Source: an uncultured Oligoflexia bacterium (GTDB lineage Bacteria > Bdellovibrionota > Bacteriovoracia > Bacteriovoracales > Bacteriovoracaceae). From it: 13,411 nt of DNA. The translations under genes were made by a program, and so were the position numbers. Positions 1-7,981 of this stretch are shown piece by piece. The notes under the pieces were generated by a model. It saw only the letters and a program-made list of their open reading frames with translations, was not told the origin of the DNA and did not search any database. The stretch lies in contig CATLVA010000008.1 of the NCBI GenBank assembly GCA_950060715.1, positions 1 to 13,411 on the forward strand. Reading direction: 5' to 3'. Each line of letters starts with the position of its first letter. Within the stretch, counting starts at the first letter, position 1.

Positions 1-18
1 CTGTAGTCCTTTCAGGAC

Positions 19-1059
19 TTAATATTCAAGATCAGAAAAAGTAAAGCCATCTTGCTTTTGATATTCTGTTTCAATATGGCTGACCATTTCTTTAATTTTA
101 TTAAACCAGGGAAGGACTCTTGCTTCTTTCAACTCAAAGAATTTATAGAAATCCTCTCCGTTTTCTTTACAAAAATCCTTAAGACCTTTTATCCGTGACC
201 AGTACGAAATAACCTCTTCAGAAACGGTCTTCCCTCGAGGAGTGGCAGGAATTTTAAAATCTTTGGATTTGAAAAAATCATAGGCTTCTAAAAGTCCTGC
301 GGTACTTGGTGAGAATTTCTCATTAACCGATAGATATTCTTCCAAAAATTTATACCAAGTCTTTTTTGCATGCTCGTCATGTGCACCTAAATGAAACCCT
401 TCATGACAATTACTAATATCATACTCGTCAAACAACTCCCGAACTATTTCATCAACCCTGGCTGATGATAATTCATTGCTAGTGGCTTCATCCCAACTAA
501 GTCTTAATGAAGGGTCTCCCAGAATTGTTTTAAGAGAGAGAAGCAAGTTTTTATGATTTTTATAGAAAAGCTCTGCTAATTCATCCCCAGAGTTCTCTGC
601 TAACCAATTATCAAACAGCCTTTGTACGACGAAATTAATTTCGCTGGTACTCAGAATTTTTTGTCCGGCTGGAATTTTAGGAAAAAAGCCCTGAGAGATT
701 AATTTCAAACAAAAGCTATGAATCGTCCCCACAGTCAAAGCATTTATTTCAAGAAAAGCTTGGTTCCAACGTTCACTAGTTTCAGCTCTTGATTCAAAAG
801 CTCTTTGTATCCTCAACTCCAATTCACCCGCAGCTTTACGAGTAAAAGTCATTAATACAACGGCTTTAAATTTCTTTTTGATATAGGACGAGAAATCATC
901 CACAGAAACCTCTGGCCGGTACTCATCAATCCATTTTTGAGTCAGGTATATGATATGGTTTTCTAAAACAAAGGTTTTACCTGAGCCCGCACCGGCACTT
1001 AATAGGACTCCGCCAGAATGTTCAATGGCAAGCTTTTGTTCGGAGTTAGGACTAACCAT
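19..1059 (-). CDS. AddA/RecB-like UvrD-family helicase, N-terminal part; frame broken before Walker B
   Basis: This is the N-terminal portion of a superfamily 1 (UvrD/AddA/RecB type) DNA helicase, which would unwind broken DNA ends as partner of the AddB-like nuclease encoded just upstream. Visible motifs in order are a Q motif around Gln8, Walker A GAGSGKT at residues 23-29, motif Ia LMTFTRKAAGEL at 69-80, the GTIHSFC motif at 111-117, and the FSDLE box at 341-345. The frame stops one residue after that box. Family members run on for several hundred residues with Walker B and the second RecA-like domain, so the 346-residue product could not be a working motor. Adding one T to the TATTAA at the stop would give DLEYLSPERTT, open to the window edge, so a frameshift (real or an assembly error) is likely. 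The ATG overlaps the nuclease gene by 8 bases and has a strong Shine-Dalgarno. The family call is secure; the integrity of the gene is not. Confidence 0.85.
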   Translation of the reverse strand: MVSPNSEQKLAIEHSGGVLLSAGAGSGKTFVLENHIIYLTQKWIDEYRPEVSVDDFSSYIKKKFKAVVLMTFTRKAAGELELRIQRAFESRAETSERWNQAFLEINALTVGTIHSFCLKLISQGFFPKIPAGQKILSTSEINFVVQRLFDNWLAENSGDELAELFYKNHKNLLLSLKTILGDPSLRLSWDEATSNELSSARVDEIVRELFDEYDISNCHEGFHLGAHDEHAKKTWYKFLEEYLSVNEKFSPSTAGLLEAYDFFKSKDFKIPATPRGKTVSEEVISYWSRIKGLKDFCKENGEDFYKFFELKEARVLPWFNKIKEMVSHIETEYQKQDGFTFSDLEY

Positions 1060-3388
1060 GAATAGCTCCCCTTGAGCACGTCGTAGCTAAAAAGCAAAAA
1101 CTGCACACCTTATGATCTATCGGCACTGGATTAAATTCTTTTTCACCTTTCAAACGCTCAATATTTTCAGCTTCAAACTCGCTATAAGCGTCCATATGTG
1201 CTTTCACATCTTCTATATTGCTAGAACGGGATCGGCCAAAAACTTCTTTAAACTCTGTTAGATACTCTCGCGATGGTGAAAATAATAATGAATTTGAAAC
1301 ATCTGATAAATCTACATAGCCAAAAATCATTGGTTTATCTAAATCTAGCTGCCCAGAATCAACTAACCTTTTTAAGTAAAACCATAATTGATTTTTGCCA
1401 AATTCCAAAATTTCCGTGATCGTGCTAAAGCTATATCCACTACGTTTAAAGTCTAGAAGAATTTGAAGGTCGTTAGCTCCTCTTCCAAAACAGTCAATAC
1501 TCCCAGTGAACTCAATGTCGGTTTTTAAGAAAAACTCTTTTTCAAACTCAAACTTAACGCTGTATTGATTTTTGATTGTGAGAAGGATTTGAATAATTGA
1601 AAGTGTATAGGCCCTGACTTCTACGTATAAGCCGTCTAAGTCCATTTCATCTTTTCCTGATAGGTATTTTGCCACGACTTTCTCAATCGTTTTCTGAAAA
1701 CTATTTTCATCAAAGGTTGGAAAAGATTTTAAATAGACCTCTATTACCTCATGTTGAATTTGTCCTCTCTCAGCTGCATCAACCTCTCCTTGTAATTTTA
1801 TTTCCGGAGAAATTTTCTCTATATAGGAGTAGTAAAACTTTCGAGGACAATCACTAAACATTTGAAGTTTCGAGGATGAAAGCCGTTTTAATTCAAATGA
1901 TTTTTTATCATGCTGAACATATATAGTTTTGCGATCCAGTTTAAGCGGTAGATTTTCACTTTCAAATTTAAAATGGTCTAAAATTCTTTTCCACTGCTTA
2001 TCTGCCTTCAATAGACCTTGCTCAATATAAAAGTCCAAGTCATTCAGAAGATTTAACTCAATTAATCGAGACAAATAGATATTGTATTCAAACTCTGCCC
2101 TTCGAATGGGGCCTATCGCGGTAAGATATTTTTCAATACTATCAGTATACATGCTCTCCGAAAAACTTAGACGCTGATACTGGGTTGAAATAATAACGGA
2201 GACTTTTTTGTCTTTAATACCCTCAATCTGTGAAAGAGCAGTTATTTCTTTATTTCCACGGGGATTAAACTTATTTATTCTTGGAAGATCCAATTCAGTT
2301 GAATCTTTTATGATCGAGAGATCAAATTGCGAGATTTTATCATTTGAATCTGACAATTCCTCCCACTGATTAATTTTATTAATGACTAGCAAACAAACTT
2401 TTAGACCTAAAAAATCTTCTCTCTTTACTAGTATCTCACCCAAGTCTTTTAATTCTTCTCTTAAATCAGATAATTTGCCGGAGAAATCACCAATCCATTC
2501 CCATACCATTTGATAACTTTGAGAAAAAATATCTACACTCTGTTTATACTGACTATTAAAAGGCAGTTCTTGAATATTTTGAAATTCAGACTTCTTCGTG
2601 CCCAAAACGTAAATATCACTTTCGTCTCGAATTGAATGAGCCAGATAGCCCGGAGAAAACTCAAAGGATTTATTTGTTTTTTGCATTTCATAGCGAGCTT
2701 CAACTTGAATAGTTTCTTCAGGTTTAAGCCATCCCACCCAATCAAGATCGGTCGAATTCTCTACAACATTTTGATAAAGCATTAAACTTAAGTCTGTTCG
2801 GGTTGCGAGAATTTTGAGTAGGTCTAATTGAGAGGCAGTCAAAAATTCGAAACCATAGAGAACTATTTCTTTCGGCAAATTATAATCTACAGGGAGATCT
2901 CCCTCCCTAAGTCTCTGAGTTAAAACATTATATGAACCATGCTCATCAATAATCCCCATATCAGTGACTAGTTTTTGAAAAAGAGTAACAATTTGAGCTA
3001 GCTCTTCGTCGTAAAACTCCAACGCGCCTTCGATGACTGCAGTTTCAACACTATAACTTCGAAGTTCTGTGAAAATATTGAACGCGTTAACGAATGCTAA
3101 ATAATCAGGATTGGTTTTAAGTTTTTTCCAGACGGCTCCTAAAAAAAGAATTAACTCTGATTTATTTTTAGCATTCGCCATAGTCTCTTCCGGCAAAAGA
3201 GACTTTATCTGGTCTTTCATAAATTTAGAGATCGTAATACATTCAACTTCCTTACCAACTGAGTCAAAACGTAAACGCGCCTCATCTGCTTTAAAGGGAT
3301 TCGGACATACAACTAGTGGCCGTTCAACAAATTGTGAGGCCTGATCAAAAAAATCTTGTGAGGTTTGGTATTGAATATATCTAAGCAT
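1052..3388 (-). CDS. AddB-like PD-(D/E)XK nuclease with a Fe-S cluster motif
   Basis: This is the likely nuclease subunit of an AddAB-type complex for double-strand break repair. Residues 1-500 look like the degenerate helicase-like part of AddB-type proteins: no Walker A is visible, and the start has the PLVVCPNPFKAD pattern. A RecB-type nuclease domain follows, with RGQIQH (His546), GSIDCF (Asp632), the catalytic LLDFKRSG (Asp646 and Lys648), and QLWFYLKRL at 667-675. Cys514 in FSDCPRKFYY and the C-terminal triplet Cys762, Cys765 and Cys771 (CX2CX5C) match the 4Fe-4S staple known from AddB and Cas4 nucleases. At 778 residues it is much shorter than the roughly 1150 of Bacillus AddB. It starts with ATG 73 bases from the divergent Hsp33 gene, has no clear Shine-Dalgarno, and overlaps the downstream helicase by 8 bases. 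The nuclease call is strong; the AddB assignment rests on the cysteines and the neighbour. Confidence 0.88.
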   Translation of the reverse strand: MLRYIQYQTSQDFFDQASQFVERPLVVCPNPFKADEARLRFDSVGKEVECITISKFMKDQIKSLLPEETMANAKNKSELILFLGAVWKKLKTNPDYLAFVNAFNIFTELRSYSVETAVIEGALEFYDEELAQIVTLFQKLVTDMGIIDEHGSYNVLTQRLREGDLPVDYNLPKEIVLYGFEFLTASQLDLLKILATRTDLSLMLYQNVVENSTDLDWVGWLKPEETIQVEARYEMQKTNKSFEFSPGYLAHSIRDESDIYVLGTKKSEFQNIQELPFNSQYKQSVDIFSQSYQMVWEWIGDFSGKLSDLREELKDLGEILVKREDFLGLKVCLLVINKINQWEELSDSNDKISQFDLSIIKDSTELDLPRINKFNPRGNKEITALSQIEGIKDKKVSVIISTQYQRLSFSESMYTDSIEKYLTAIGPIRRAEFEYNIYLSRLIELNLLNDLDFYIEQGLLKADKQWKRILDHFKFESENLPLKLDRKTIYVQHDKKSFELKRLSSSKLQMFSDCPRKFYYSYIEKISPEIKLQGEVDAAERGQIQHEVIEVYLKSFPTFDENSFQKTIEKVVAKYLSGKDEMDLDGLYVEVRAYTLSIIQILLTIKNQYSVKFEFEKEFFLKTDIEFTGSIDCFGRGANDLQILLDFKRSGYSFSTITEILEFGKNQLWFYLKRLVDSGQLDLDKPMIFGYVDLSDVSNSLLFSPSREYLTEFKEVFGRSRSSNIEDVKAHMDAYSEFEAENIERLKGEKEFNPVPIDHKVCSFCFLATTCSRGAIHG
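1066..1072 (-). promoter_or_regulatory. Ribosome binding site of the AddA-like gene, inside the nuclease gene
   Basis: On the minus strand this reads AGGGGAG, six bases before the ATG whose first base is 1059. It lies within the last codons of the AddB-like gene. It fixes the helicase start and indicates independent but coupled initiation in a two-gene operon. Confidence 0.7.
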
Positions 3389-3461
3389 CTTTAAAAGTTA
3401 TGAAAAAAGTTGTAAGAAGAGCATACTCTAATAAGGACAGAAAAAGAACGGAAAAACCCTC
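3389..3461. promoter_or_regulatory. Divergent intergenic region between the nuclease operon and Hsp33
   Basis: These 73 bases separate two divergent genes and should hold both promoters. For the plus strand, TCTAAT at 3427-3432 matches five of six positions of a -10 box, about 30 bases before the Hsp33 start, but no good -35 lies at the right distance. I see no convincing promoter boxes for the minus strand. There is no clear operator or hairpin. Confidence 0.3.
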
Positions 3462-4295
3462 ATGGAAAAATGCAGACAATATCACTTTCTAAATAATATC
3501 AACGGCTTCAGCTTCAGCTTAATTAAAGGAGCTCCTTTAATTGCTCAAATCGATAAAATTCACAATATTGGACCTCACGCGAAAGATTTCTACAATAGAA
3601 CCGTTCTATCTTCAATGCAGATGGTTAATTTTTTAAAACCACAAGAGTCGCTCGGATTTTATATTGATTCAGAGGAGCCTTATTATCGATTTAAAGTCGA
3701 AATGTCTTCCGAAGGGACGATGCGTACTCTTCTACTTCCAGAGGAGTTCAGCGATTTTCCAAGCACCTTTAGCGGAAAATGTCGCCTCCATAAGACTATT
3801 ATTGGTAAGTCACCGTACACGTCGGTACTTGAATTTCAAAACCTTGATTTAGACCAAGTCATTAATCAAGTTATGGAGCAGTCTTATCAAACCCAATCAA
3901 AAATACTTATGTCTACTGATAAACAAAGCTCTCTGATGCTTACCCTACTGCCGCCGACTAATGTTGACCAAAAATTTGAAGAGCTAGATCCTCTAACTTT
4001 AGAAAAGGCACAAGAGCGAAATGCTGACTTTTTTAACAAGATTTTAAATGAGGATATTGAGCTTCCTGAACTTGAGGAATTGGCAAAAGAAAATGGCTGC
4101 CAATACTTAGGATCAAAAGAAATGAATTTTCATTGCCCTTGTTCTAGGGAGAGAATGGTTGAAAACCTCTTTACATTAACTGAGGATGATAGAAAGCATA
4201 TTTTTGAAGAACAAAATCCTGTTGAAATCAGATGCGACTATTGCAATACCGTTTATCAGATTCGAGAGGAAGAAGTTCAAAATCCGATACAGTAA
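3462..4295 (+). CDS. hslO: Hsp33, redox-regulated holdase chaperone
   Basis: Hsp33 is a cytoplasmic chaperone. It is inactive while zinc is held by four reduced cysteines, and oxidative stress plus heat unfolds the zinc domain so that it binds aggregating proteins. The 277-residue length is close to the usual 290. The N-terminal domain (about 1-165) shows the family pattern, with a central stretch around LDQVINQVMEQSYQTQSKI. After an acidic linker (about 170-210), the redox switch is present as Cys225-Pro-Cys227 and Cys258-Asp-Tyr-Cys261, a CXC-X30-CXXC spacing typical of Hsp33. The ATG is preceded only by a weak GGA nine bases upstream. The gene stands alone: divergent from the nuclease, and convergent with the lipoprotein gene, with one base between the stop codons and no terminator visible. 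Confidence 0.95.
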   Translation: MEKCRQYHFLNNINGFSFSLIKGAPLIAQIDKIHNIGPHAKDFYNRTVLSSMQMVNFLKPQESLGFYIDSEEPYYRFKVEMSSEGTMRTLLLPEEFSDFPSTFSGKCRLHKTIIGKSPYTSVLEFQNLDLDQVINQVMEQSYQTQSKILMSTDKQSSLMLTLLPPTNVDQKFEELDPLTLEKAQERNADFFNKILNEDIELPELEELAKENGCQYLGSKEMNFHCPCSRERMVENLFTLTEDDRKHIFEEQNPVEIRCDYCNTVYQIREEEVQNPIQ

Positions 4296-4296
4296 T

Positions 4297-5340
4297 TTAA
4301 TCGAATGGATTAATAATTGAAAATTCTAAGCCTTGTTGTTTAGCACCACTAAAGATACGGCTTAGGATTTGGCTTTGATCATAAATACCGCAAAAATTTT
4401 CGGCCCTTGCACCTGTAGCATATAAAGTTGAGAGTAATTTTGAACGTCTCGACACAAGGTACTTGCCTCTTTTTTCATACTTTTGCCACTCAGGTCCACT
4501 TCTTGGGAAGTCTACTGCGACAGATTTAGCGGAACTTACGAGCACTAACATATCAGGATTTTTCTCTGATAGTTTTTGGAAATACGAAAGAACGTTGTTG
4601 ATTTCATTCAGCTCAGCTTTTGCCTTTAATACATCTTTATTCGCTATATATTTTGCAAATTGAAAATTTCGAACGATGTAGAGAAAGTTTTTAGAACTTC
4701 TACTAAATGAATTGAAAGTCTCTTCAATATTTCTCGATATTGTCGAAAAACATTCTTTGCCCGCACATGACTTATCATAGTAAACAGTGTTTTTGCGGTA
4801 CTTTTTATTTTCATTAGCGTGAAAGGTATTGTCGCCAGCAGGCTTAGCCATTTTCCAAAAAATCGTTCCATCTAAGAAGTCTGCTGATTCATCCACACAG
4901 GATTTAGAATTTCGTACAGTCTCGATTTTTGCCGTCTCTCCTTCAAAAATACCAACAGAATAGTTCTGTGTATTTAGGTAGCTCCAGATAGGCCGAAGTT
5001 TGTAATCATCACAGGAATTTTTAATATTCTTTTTACCTGTTAATTGACCAAGAAACCCAGCATGGGCACTCGGTCTTAGATTATATAGGTCGTACTCCCA
5101 AGTATTACCAATACACAATGATTTTTCAAAAGCGGTGGTGGTATTTCGAGACGGATAAGAATATTTCAATAACACTAAATGTTCAGGTGCTAGACCAGCC
5201 ACTTGAATCCAAACGATCTGAGTCGGAATTCTTCCAAACTGGTGTTTTCTAAGATTGAGGCTCGTAACTTGAGCACAGCCTGCAATAAATAGAGCTGCAA
5301 TTATTAATGATACTAAGATTTTATGCTTTTTCATTTTCAT
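4297..5340 (-). CDS. Lipoprotein with a degenerate alkaline-phosphatase-like fold (inferred)
   Basis: The product starts with a lipoprotein signal: MKMKKHK, a hydrophobic run, then LFIAGC with the lipidated cysteine at residue 22. Ala follows the Cys, which by the E. coli sorting rule favours the outer membrane. The rest follows the order of alkaline phosphatase superfamily elements but lacks the metal-binding residues. IVWIQVAGLAPEHL (42-55) resembles the first strand, with Ala where Asp is expected. RPSAHAGFLGQLTG (89-102) resembles the nucleophile region, and MLVLVSSAKS (264-273) sits where SDHG is usual. This suggests a pseudoenzyme, perhaps binding a phosphorylated or sulfated ligand. 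The mature part has six further cysteines. ATG at 5340 is preferred: the frame could begin at TTG 5358, but that puts six residues before the natural signal, and ATG 5334 is also possible. It overlaps the membrane protein gene upstream, so the two are probably co-translated. The lipoprotein call is firm; the fold is inferred by eye. Confidence 0.8.
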   Translation of the reverse strand: MKMKKHKILVSLIIAALFIAGCAQVTSLNLRKHQFGRIPTQIVWIQVAGLAPEHLVLLKYSYPSRNTTTAFEKSLCIGNTWEYDLYNLRPSAHAGFLGQLTGKKNIKNSCDDYKLRPIWSYLNTQNYSVGIFEGETAKIETVRNSKSCVDESADFLDGTIFWKMAKPAGDNTFHANENKKYRKNTVYYDKSCAGKECFSTISRNIEETFNSFSRSSKNFLYIVRNFQFAKYIANKDVLKAKAELNEINNVLSYFQKLSEKNPDMLVLVSSAKSVAVDFPRSGPEWQKYEKRGKYLVSRRSKLLSTLYATGARAENFCGIYDQSQILSRIFSGAKQQGLEFSIINPFD

Positions 5341-5914
5341 CCAATAGGTTACTTGCAAATATCATATTGTGAAATACATTTGTCGCAAGCACATAGATTA
5401 AAAGCCCAATATTTAATATCCACAAATCTTTTAAGTTCATAAACACAAAAAACGGGAGACTAATGAGCACTGGATATAATTTTTTAGTGGCGTAGCGCAG
5501 CCTTGGCCGATTTTGATAACCTACATAAAGCGCAATAGCGGTAAACCCTATTCCTAAATATCCGACAAAATTGATCTTCAACATTAAACCAGCTAAAGCC
5601 GCAACAACTGGAGTTTTCCACAAAGTCGTGAGTTTTTTTGTTGTTAACTCTTGAATCGAGAGTAAAGAAAACTGCATGGTAAGCAGCCCGAATGCCCAAG
5701 ACAGCGCAAAGCACAATATTATCTCGAATATTGCTAAATTCAATTTATTTAAATGCAGCAAAATTTCACCAATAACGATTGCACTCAAGGCAATATGGCC
5801 GGAAAGGATAGACATCGTTTTACCGTTCCAGTTTTTGTTTTTTGAGAAAAATTTAGCGCTTAAAATAATATTAATAAGGGCTAGGCAAATTAAACTAATC
5901 TTATCTATGTCCAT
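5321..5914 (-). CDS. Polytopic inner-membrane protein of unknown function
   Basis: I do not recognise this 197-residue protein. It is strongly hydrophobic, with about six or seven membrane segments, roughly at residues 6-23, 35-55, 59-80, 101-113, 116-133, 146-160 and 165-186. Basic residues cluster at 21-33, 93-100 and 137-145. It has no cytochrome, transporter or enzyme motif that I can name; His40, His54 and His182 are the only histidines. It starts with ATG without a clear Shine-Dalgarno, and its 3' end overlaps the start of the lipoprotein gene by about 20 bases. This suggests a two-gene unit in which membrane protein and lipoprotein act together in the envelope. Confidence 0.8.
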   Translation of the reverse strand: MDIDKISLICLALINIILSAKFFSKNKNWNGKTMSILSGHIALSAIVIGEILLHLNKLNLAIFEIILCFALSWAFGLLTMQFSLLSIQELTTKKLTTLWKTPVVAALAGLMLKINFVGYLGIGFTAIALYVGYQNRPRLRYATKKLYPVLISLPFFVFMNLKDLWILNIGLLIYVLATNVFHNMIFASNLLDENEKA

Positions 5915-5948
5915 GACTTAAACTACTGATTATTGTACTATAGATGAC

Positions 5949-5977
5949 AAAATATAATTAATATTCGTCTCTGACAA
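5949..5977 (-). promoter_or_regulatory. Possible promoter of the membrane protein / lipoprotein unit
   Basis: Read on the minus strand, TTGTCA at 5972-5977 and TATTTT at 5949-5954 are 17 bases apart and match five and four of six consensus positions. They lie about 35 bases before the ATG at 5914. This is a weak call in AT-rich DNA and overlaps the opposite promoter. Confidence 0.3.
5953..5958 (+). promoter_or_regulatory. Candidate -10 box for the FadF-like gene
   Basis: The sequence is a perfect TATAAT, 34 bases before the start codon, in the 78-base gap between divergent genes. The -35 at normal spacing is poor. TTGTAC at 5933-5938 is a better hexamer but only 14 bases away. Confidence 0.4.
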
Positions 5978-5992
5978 ATTTAAGGAGTAAAA

Positions 5993-7981
5993 ATGGAGTT
6001 GGCTACCCGTGAAGTCTTTTGGCAGATCCCGATTTATTTTAAGGTGATCATGTATGTAACCATGTTTCTAGCAATGGGAATCATGGCCCAAGGACTATTG
6101 AAAAAGATTAAATTCGCAACAGGAACTGGTGGTATAAAGTCTCTGCTTCCAGAAAACCTCAATTGGAAGAATTTTGTCGAAACGATTTTCTTTACTGGAA
6201 AAGTCGCAAGAGATAGTAAGGTTGGAATTTTTCACAGTCTTATCTATTACGGTTTCGTGATTCTTCTTATTGCAACAGAACTTGTTGCAATTCACGCCGA
6301 CTCTCCTTTCAAAGTTTATCAGGGAAAAACTTATATTATTATTTCTTTTCTTGCTGACTTTGCAGGTTTAGCGATCCTAATTGGTTTAGGACTTGCCTTT
6401 AAAAGAAGATACATTAATAAGCCTGATCACCTAGCTGCGACTCAACCAAAAAGAGAATTATTCATGTATGGAATGATTTTTGCTCTGGTCGTTGTTGGGT
6501 ATCTTTTAGAGGGAATGAGAATTGTTGGTGCTGGAATGCCAATCAATGAGCAAATCTGGTCTCCAATTGGTTGGATCATGGCCGGTCTTTTCTCTGGAAT
6601 GGGAGACGGTGCTCTTGTAACGACATATCAAGCAGTATGGATTTTTCATATGCTTAACACGATGGTTTTTATCGCATCGGTGGGGCATAGTAAATTTTCA
6701 CATATTGTAATGCTTCCACTTGCTGCGCTTATCACTCCAAGAAGACGTGGTGGGGTAATGAAGCCGATGGATTTTACAGACGAAACAGCGGAAACGTTTG
6801 GTCTTGGTAAAACCAGCGAACTTACGGCAAAACAAAAATTCGACACACTTACTTGTGTTGAATGTGGGCGCTGTACTAATGTTTGTCCTGCCAACTTATC
6901 TGAAAGACCACTAAACCCAAAAACAATCATCACAAAAATGCGAGATACAATGGCGGCCAATCCAGGAGAGGACGTCGATCTTTGGGAAAAAGAAGTTTAC
7001 TCATCAGTTGAACTTGATTCATGTACGACTTGTGGAGCTTGTATGGAGGAATGTCCTGCCAATATTGAGCACGTACAAACAATTATGGACTTAAAGCGCT
7101 ACAAAGCACTTACACTTGGTGATATTCCACCAGCTGCTGCGACTTCGGTTAACAATATTCGAATCAATGGAAACCCTTGGGGTGTTTCACAAGACGAGCG
7201 TTTTGCATGGGCAGATGGCATGGATGTTCCTGTCATTGAAGCTGGGAAGAAAGTTGATTACTTATACTACGTTGGTTGTGCAGGATCTTATGACGACGGT
7301 AACAAAAAAGTTGTTCAAGATACGATCGGGCTTTTGAAAAAAGCTGGAGTAGATTTCGCTGTTATGGGTAAAACTGAGAAGTGTAACGGTGACCCGATTA
7401 GACGCTTTGGTGATGAGTATTCTTTTTACGAAGTAGCGATTGAGAATATTGCGAATATGAATCAATATGACTTTGGAAAAGTTGTTACTCACTGCCCTCA
7501 CTGTCTTCACACAATCGGTAAGGAATATGCTAAGTTCGAAGATGGTGAATTTGAAACGATTCACCACACAGAGCTTTTAGCAGACCTGATTAAACAAGGT
7601 AAGTTATCCCCTAAGAAAGAAGTAAAAGAAGAACTAACTTTTCATGACCCTTGTTATTTAGGTCGTCACCACGGTGAATATGATGCACCAAGAAATATTC
7701 TTGAATCGATTCCTGGTGTAGAGCTAAAAGAAATGGTGAAAAATAAAGACAAGGCCCTATGCTGTGGTATGGGTGGTGGAAACATGTGGTACGAGATTCA
7801 CGAAGGAAATGATCTAGTTGAAAACCGTTTAAAGCATGTTGGTGAAAAGAAAGTGTATAAACTAGCTACATCTTGTTCATTTTGTTTGATAAACTTTAAC
7901 TCAGGAAAAGGTAAAGTTAAGGAAACAGAAGAGCTAGTAGTAGAAGATGTTGCAAGTATTCTTTCAAAATCTATTGAATAA
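5993..7981 (+). CDS. Membrane-bound Fe-S oxidoreductase, FadF/EMO type (ETF to menaquinone)
   Basis: This 662-residue protein has the domain order of FadF (B. subtilis YwjF) and ETF:methylmenaquinone oxidoreductase, which pass electrons from electron-transfer flavoprotein, mostly in fatty acid oxidation, to the quinone pool. Residues 15-245 form a NarI-like domain with about five or six membrane helices and candidate heme-ligand histidines (His81, His219, His232, His237). Two 4Fe-4S motifs follow: Cys288, 291, 294 and 298, then Cys344, 347, 350 and 354. Two CCG-type domains end the protein. The first has Cys429, CNGDP at 464 and CPHC at 501-504. The second has HDPCYLGR at 551-558, Cys590-Cys591-Gly and Cys628/Cys631. 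The CXG form in the first domain is usual for this group as I remember it. AAGGAG lies five bases before the ATG. No etfAB or acyl-CoA dehydrogenase gene is in the window, so its electron donor is inferred. Confidence 0.9.
   Translation: MELATREVFWQIPIYFKVIMYVTMFLAMGIMAQGLLKKIKFATGTGGIKSLLPENLNWKNFVETIFFTGKVARDSKVGIFHSLIYYGFVILLIATELVAIHADSPFKVYQGKTYIIISFLADFAGLAILIGLGLAFKRRYINKPDHLAATQPKRELFMYGMIFALVVVGYLLEGMRIVGAGMPINEQIWSPIGWIMAGLFSGMGDGALVTTYQAVWIFHMLNTMVFIASVGHSKFSHIVMLPLAALITPRRRGGVMKPMDFTDETAETFGLGKTSELTAKQKFDTLTCVECGRCTNVCPANLSERPLNPKTIITKMRDTMAANPGEDVDLWEKEVYSSVELDSCTTCGACMEECPANIEHVQTIMDLKRYKALTLGDIPPAAATSVNNIRINGNPWGVSQDERFAWADGMDVPVIEAGKKVDYLYYVGCAGSYDDGNKKVVQDTIGLLKKAGVDFAVMGKTEKCNGDPIRRFGDEYSFYEVAIENIANMNQYDFGKVVTHCPHCLHTIGKEYAKFEDGEFETIHHTELLADLIKQGKLSPKKEVKEELTFHDPCYLGRHHGEYDAPRNILESIPGVELKEMVKNKDKALCCGMGGGNMWYEIHEGNDLVENRLKHVGEKKVYKLATSCSFCLINFNSGKGKVKETEELVVEDVASILSKSIE

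Noticed and set aside
4297..4313. Inverted repeat TTAATC/GATTAA around the lipoprotein stop codon as a shared terminator.
   Set aside because: The stem has six mostly A-T pairs and no T-rich tail on either side, so it is too weak to call.
5676..5921. An 81-codon plus-strand open frame opposite the membrane protein gene.
   Set aside because: It is antisense to a well-supported gene, has no ribosome binding site, and looks like a shadow of hydrophobic codons.
6646..6960. A 104-codon minus-strand open frame within the FadF-like gene.
   Set aside because: The plus strand here encodes conserved cysteine motifs of the iron-sulfur domain, so the reverse frame is a chance opening.
7371..7400. Loss of a cluster cysteine in the first CCG-type domain (CNG instead of CCG).
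   Set aside because: As I recall the FadF-like group, C-x-G-D-P is the usual form in the first repeat, so it is unlikely to be a defect.
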